A stretch of DNA of 36,360 nt from Deltaproteobacteria bacterium (GTDB lineage Bacteria > Desulfobacterota > Desulfobacteria > Desulfobacterales > UBA5852), in the NCBI GenBank assembly GCA_020444045.1, contig JAHLLS010000060.1, forward strand, positions 1-36,360, written 5' to 3'. The notes below the pieces were generated by a model, which saw only the letters and a list, made by a program, of their open reading frames with translations, did not search any database and was not told where the DNA came from. This document shows positions 33,055 through 36,360 of the stretch, one piece after another. Numbering within the stretch: position 1 is the first letter of the stretch; each line of letters begins with the position of its first letter. The translations under genes were made by a program, and so were the position numbers.

Positions 33055-33142
33055 ACTGTTAGGATTTGTTGGAGCATTAAACTTGAACCTGTTGACAAAA
33101 ACAAATCACGCAAGTATGCCTTTTGAAAAGGGAGGTATGTGT

Positions 33143-34339
33143 ATGCGTGGTGGAATATATAGTCGGCAGAAATGCTCTATTTGTGGTCTGAAGTTCCGTG
33201 ATAACTTTCGGAATGGTCTGGTTTGTCCTGTTCACGATGAACAAAGGGCAAATAAATTTATTGTCAAGTTTGGCGGTGTTTTCAAAAATTTTAATTCGTA
33301 TGATGAAGCACACCGTGCTTTGACGGGGTTCAGATATGAAACAGACCAAGGGAAATTTGACGAGCGAGATTATAAAAAGGGGAAACCATTAGGATTTCAG
33401 ACCCTTGCTGAAAAATGGTTGGAATACAAGCTTCATGGTAGCGACAAGGTTAAGAGAAAATCCTACAACAATTTAAACAATTACATGCAGCAAGCGGTAA
33501 AAGAGTGGGGCCATACCAACATTAAAGAAATAGGTTATGCCCAACTTGAAGATTTCTTTCACAATCAACTAAAGCGCGTTTCCCCCAAAACCGTACACAA
33601 CATGAAGTCATGCCTTCATTCCTTCTGGACATGGCTTAGAAAACGGAAAGTTATTACCCATGGCCAAATTCCTGAATTCCCTGAAGTGAAATATAAACTT
33701 TCCTACCGGAAGGTAGTTGGTAAAGAACAGCAAATTGCCATTCTTGATGAAGTCAAAAGAATTTCCTTTCATATCAATCCACGAATATGGCTCGGTATTA
33801 AGTGGCTATGCACATATATTTCTATCAGACCAGGGGAACTCATCAAAATAAATGAATCCGACATTGATGTTTCCAATGGCTATATCTTTATAAAAAATCA
33901 CAAAACAGAAGGGCAGGGCGAAATTAAATCTGTTCCTTTATTGCCTGCAGACATCGAATTTATAAAGTCAATGCCTACGGGTTTGCCTCATCTCCGTTTC
34001 TTCCGTCACACATCAAGATTAAGTGGCTGCCGTCCTGGGCAGGCTTTTGGCGAAAAATATTTCTATAAATGGTGGAAAAAGGCGTGTGAAAATTTAGGTA
34101 TTGAAGGTGTAGATCTTTATGGAGGAACTCGACATACTTCAGCCGTTGCCTTGAGAAAATTTCACAGTCCGGAAGAAATAAAACGAGGAACAATGCACAC
34201 CAGCAACAAGGCCTTTGAAAGATATTTTCGGCTGGAAGGTGACGACCTGAGAGACATCTATGCAAGTGCAACTCCAGAGACAAAAGTTGCAGCTACTTCA
34301 CAACTAAAAATAGCCGGATTCAAAAAAAAAGAATCTTGA
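33143..34339 (+). CDS. Tyrosine recombinase (integrase) of the ssrA-targeting element
   Basis: I choose the ATG at 33143 because GGGAGG lies 7-8 nt upstream; the ATG at 33137 is too close and the frame before it is unsupported. The N-terminal zinc-ribbon-like part has CSICGL and LVCPVH. A SAM-like core-binding domain follows (about 85-185, QTLAEKWLEYK and KTVHNMKSCLHSFWTWL). The catalytic domain has R in SIRPGELIKI, K in KNHKTEG, YGGTRHTSAVAL (R and H; the first H is replaced by Y) and the nucleophile in SNKAFERYF. The substitution still leaves the catalytic R-K-R-H-Y set. It should excise and integrate the element at the tmRNA 3' end. Confidence 0.93.
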   Translation: MRGGIYSRQKCSICGLKFRDNFRNGLVCPVHDEQRANKFIVKFGGVFKNFNSYDEAHRALTGFRYETDQGKFDERDYKKGKPLGFQTLAEKWLEYKLHGSDKVKRKSYNNLNNYMQQAVKEWGHTNIKEIGYAQLEDFFHNQLKRVSPKTVHNMKSCLHSFWTWLRKRKVITHGQIPEFPEVKYKLSYRKVVGKEQQIAILDEVKRISFHINPRIWLGIKWLCTYISIRPGELIKINESDIDVSNGYIFIKNHKTEGQGEIKSVPLLPADIEFIKSMPTGLPHLRFFRHTSRLSGCRPGQAFGEKYFYKWWKKACENLGIEGVDLYGGTRHTSAVALRKFHSPEEIKRGTMHTSNKAFERYFRLEGDDLRDIYASATPETKVAATSQLKIAGFKKKES

Positions 34340-34467
34340 GGTATTCTCCCTCATAACGTCGCGATTGTAACGACTAATCTTGCCTCTGCTTGTGTTTTTT
34401 GGGGCAAATAAATGAATTGAACGGATTAATAAATCATGAAAGTAGCAAAAACTGCAAGGTGAGGAAA

Positions 34468-35052
34468 ATGAAAAAGAAACTTCTACTTACTGTATTCGCA
34501 GTATGCTTTTTTGTAGTAAGTGTGGCTTGTAATAATAGTTTCGCGACTTCTTTAATAGGTGACTCTGTTGGCGCAACAATTATAAATAATGATACCTCTG
34601 GCTATTATTTAGAACCATCTCCATTTTCTTCGCCTCAAGTAGTTGGTTCAGGAGCAGAGTTTACCTCTTGGCTGCAGAATGATTTCGGCCCTGGTACTTA
34701 TTTGGACCTTGATATTAGAGGCGATGGTTTTGACATTATTTTCCGAGACCATACACCTTCCAACCTTGCGGCATCTTTCAGCCGGAATTATCGGATTGAC
34801 TTATATGATCTGGACCCGTCCCTCAATTCAGACATTGTGGCAATGTCATTCAACGGGGGATTTCCTGTTTTAGATTGGGGCTACAGCCCAGACACAGCTT
34901 ACGTACAACTAGAGGGCTATAGGACAAATACAACATTAAGTTTTGATTTTGAATATTCACCAGTTCCCGTACCAGCAACAATGCTTCTATTTGGCACAGG
35001 CTTAGCTGGGCTTGCTGTTTCAAGAATCAGCCGAAAAAAGAAAGCCCAATAA
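34468..35052 (+). CDS. Secreted PEP-CTERM (VPxPAT) protein
   Basis: The ATG at 34468 has an AAGGTGAGG ribosome-binding site; the frame upstream of it is not needed. The 194-residue protein has a signal peptide (MKKKLLLTVFAVCFFVVSVA, cleavage likely after NNSFA) and a C-terminal sorting tail. The tail reads YSPVPVPATMLLFGTGLAGL followed by AVSRISRKKKAQ: VPxPAT motif, membrane helix and basic end. This tail is recognised by exosortase-type enzymes, which are linked to exopolysaccharide. The core is a beta-rich, low-complexity region without a known fold. It lies between the intact integrase and the integrase remnant next to ssrA, so it is probably cargo of the right end of the island. Confidence 0.9.
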   Translation: MKKKLLLTVFAVCFFVVSVACNNSFATSLIGDSVGATIINNDTSGYYLEPSPFSSPQVVGSGAEFTSWLQNDFGPGTYLDLDIRGDGFDIIFRDHTPSNLAASFSRNYRIDLYDLDPSLNSDIVAMSFNGGFPVLDWGYSPDTAYVQLEGYRTNTTLSFDFEYSPVPVPATMLLFGTGLAGLAVSRISRKKKAQ

Positions 35053-35101
35053 AGAAGATTACTCCTGTTAACCTCAAAAAACATGATTATGTCATAACAT
35101 C

Positions 35102-35167
35102 AGACAAGAAAGTTGCAACTACTTTGCAACCAAAAATAGCCGGGTTCAAAAAGAAACAATCTCAATG
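35102..35167 (+). pseudogene. Third integrase 3'-end remnant, next to ssrA
   Basis: About 65 bp match the ends of the two other integrase copies (34270-34339 and 2544-2614), with CCAAAAATAGCCGGGTTC and the following TGAAACCGGCTA flank. A one-base insertion breaks the frame. It runs directly into the ssrA attachment site. It represents the original right end of an older element. Confidence 0.75.
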
Positions 35168-35183
35168 AAACCGGCTACTTAAA

Positions 35184-35546
35184 TGGTGGAGGCGGCGGGA
35201 GTTGAACCCGCGTCCGAAAATACTCCCCTTCAGGTATCTACATGTTTATTCCTGCTTAAGTGCTTATCGCGCCTAAACACCACCAGGACTAGGAGTTTTC
35301 AGCGCTATCCACTGTTTTGTTTCGCCGCAGGGGCCAGTGAAGCACCCTAGAAGCTATCCCGCTAGTCGATGCCCTTTCCAAGTCCGCAGGAATAACAAGG
35401 AAGGACAGTAGCTTATTTATGCTGCTACAGCATATGCATAGTCATCTGCGACTATATTTAAAGTTCTACCTTTTTTAACGAAGGTTGATAGAATCCTCGA
35501 CATGCAACCCGAGCTTACATATCCCCGTCGAACCCGTTTCGCCCCC
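35184..35546 (-). ncRNA. ssrA: tmRNA (transfer-messenger RNA), one-piece
   Basis: The 363-nt gene starts GGGGGCGAAACGGGTTCGAC and ends with CTCCCGCCGCCTCCACCA, the tRNA-like acceptor ends with encoded CCA. The tag reading frame (35417-35449 on the minus strand) encodes ADDYAYAVAA and a TAA stop, a normal tmRNA degradation tag. tmRNA rescues stalled ribosomes together with SmpB, whose gene is immediately upstream. The last 25 nt form the attachment site of the island; integration rebuilds an intact 3' end, so the gene stays functional. Confidence 0.96.
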
Positions 35547-35650
35547 TTATGAATAATAATTTTCAAATTTGACTTTATTACAAATCAACATTGTCTGTTG
35601 ATTCCCTATCTCTAAATTAAGACAAGATCAGGATGTGTAAAGTTCCCTTA

Positions 35651-36106
35651 CTACTTATAACTTTTTCTCATTCTGTCCATCTCACGGTCTGCTTCTTTTT
35701 TCTTCAGGGAATGCCGCTTATCATACAGCGTTTTTCCCTTGCAAAGACCAAGACCGAGCTTTGCCTTTCCTTTGCTTGTAAAGTAAATCTTAACAGGTAT
35801 TAAAGCAAACCCTTTTTCCTGCACCTTGCCGATCAACTTCTTGATCTCCCGCTTGTTAAGCAGCAGTTTTCTGACCCGCATCGGATCAGGAGATTCATGG
35901 GTAGCAAACTTATAGGCAGAGATATGCACATTATGCAGCCACACCTCTCCGTTTTTCACCGTTGCATACCCGTCCTTGAGGTTTACCCGTCCGGCTCGCA
36001 GGGATTTCACTTCCGGTCCCTTGAGGACCATGCCGGCCTCAAGTATCGAATCAACATGATATTGATGATAGGCTTTTTTATTGGTTGCTATGACTTTTCC
36101 AGACAT
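35651..36106 (-). CDS. smpB: SsrA-binding protein SmpB
   Basis: The 151-residue protein has the complete SmpB beta-barrel. NKKAYHQYHVDSILEAGMVL is followed by KGPEVKSLRAGRVNLKDGYA and an LHNVHISAYKFATHES block. The LNKREIKKLIGKVQEKGFAL motif and LGLCKGKTLYDKRHSLKKKE come next, ending in a basic RKSYK tail that forms a helix in the ribosome. SmpB binds the tRNA-like part of tmRNA and brings it to stalled ribosomes. The length is typical. The gene is upstream of ssrA in the same direction, about 100 nt away, the usual smpB-ssrA arrangement. It belongs to the host chromosome rather than the island. Confidence 0.97.
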   Translation of the reverse strand: MSGKVIATNKKAYHQYHVDSILEAGMVLKGPEVKSLRAGRVNLKDGYATVKNGEVWLHNVHISAYKFATHESPDPMRVRKLLLNKREIKKLIGKVQEKGFALIPVKIYFTSKGKAKLGLGLCKGKTLYDKRHSLKKKEADREMDRMRKSYK

Positions 36107-36312
36107 TGATCACTCTATTATGTTACCATTCCCGGCTGCAGATTGTGAACTCTCACGGAGACCATAACCATCAACGCATCGGGAAAACAAGAAAAAATGC
36201 TTCCCCCCAAAAAATATTCCTGATCTGCGTTTTTAGTGGCGGAAAGGGTTTTCCACCCTAAGTTGAACATATCGCCTGGGTCGATACGAAAAAATTACGG
36301 AAATAAATATTT

Positions 36313-36360
36313 GACGGTTTCGTAAAAACCCCCTCAACCGCCGCCGACAAGTATGTAACT
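36313..36360. mobile_element. Second MITE copy, truncated by the window edge
   Basis: GACGGTTTCGTAAAAACCCC and the following bases to the end of the window are the exact reverse complement of 2310-2357. Only one terminal inverted repeat is visible here. The gap 36107-36312 upstream of smpB contains nothing else I can name. Confidence 0.75.

Noticed and set aside
33016..33080. attC-like reading of the stem before the integrase (TAGGTGG then GTTAGGA).
   Set aside because: No matching R'' box and no bulged bases; it lies in the replicative element, not between cassettes.

Overview
Organism and setting. The right end carries a standard smpB gene followed on the same strand by a one-piece tmRNA gene (ssrA). 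A short secreted protein with a C-terminal VPxPAT / hydrophobic / RKKK sorting tail (PEP-CTERM type) lies next to them. The codon style, the PEP-CTERM variant and the mixture of accessory genes suggest a Gram-negative bacterium of the Desulfobacterota (Desulfobacterales-like). This placement is an inference from style; no species-level marker is present. Almost everything left of ssrA is accessory DNA stacked against the 3' end of the tmRNA gene.

Layout. (1) 1-2115: decayed defence DNA, with a winged-helix remnant, an N-terminal hsdM stub and an intact Fic gene. (2) 2250-2641: a 101-bp MITE with a 7-bp target duplication, then the 3' end of a dead tyrosine integrase running into a short tmRNA-end attachment remnant. 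(3) 2948-12069, minus strand: a tightly coupled eight-gene operon of Cro/C1-type regulator, RadC, a methyltransferase with a fused nuclease domain, HsdS, a DGQHR-domain protein with a nucleotide-hydrolase-like tail, a DUF6880-like protein, a pRiA4b ORF-3-like protein and RhuM. No HsdR translocase is present, so the methyltransferase/HsdS pair looks more like a BcgI-style restriction system than a classical type I one. (4) 12588-12612: an exact 25-bp copy of the tmRNA 3' end, the left attachment site of the next island. (5) 12711-14142: two toxin-antitoxin pairs in opposite orientations, each with a readable promoter and operator. (6) 14299-29382: a series of minus-strand genes separated by 70-95-nt imperfect palindromes with the architecture of integron attC sites, including bulged bases on the L'' arm. 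No integron integrase is present, so this is a CALIN (cluster of attC sites lacking an integrase). Cargo includes two membrane proteins, a HEPN-like protein, an OLD-family ATPase/TOPRIM nuclease, a 1,234-residue DUF4365-NTPase-TPR protein, a three-gene sensor kinase/receiver/membrane-protein set and a CoiA-like nuclease. A group II intron with a class C-like reverse transcriptase sits at one attC. (7) 29853-34339, plus strand: a replicative integrative element with a tandem ribbon-helix-helix protein, several long hairpins, a Rep_trans-type rolling-circle initiator and a tyrosine integrase. (8) 34468-36360: PEP-CTERM protein, a third integrase remnant, ssrA, smpB and a second copy of the MITE cut by the window edge.

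How it fits together. Integrases of one family appear to have used the 3' end of ssrA repeatedly. They left three integrase 3' ends (one intact gene, two remnants) and three tmRNA-end copies in the same orientation. The result is a tandem island whose cargo is mainly predicted defence or conflict genes, assembled by ssrA-targeted integration, attC cassette capture and retrohoming. All functional statements are read from motifs; no database search was possible.
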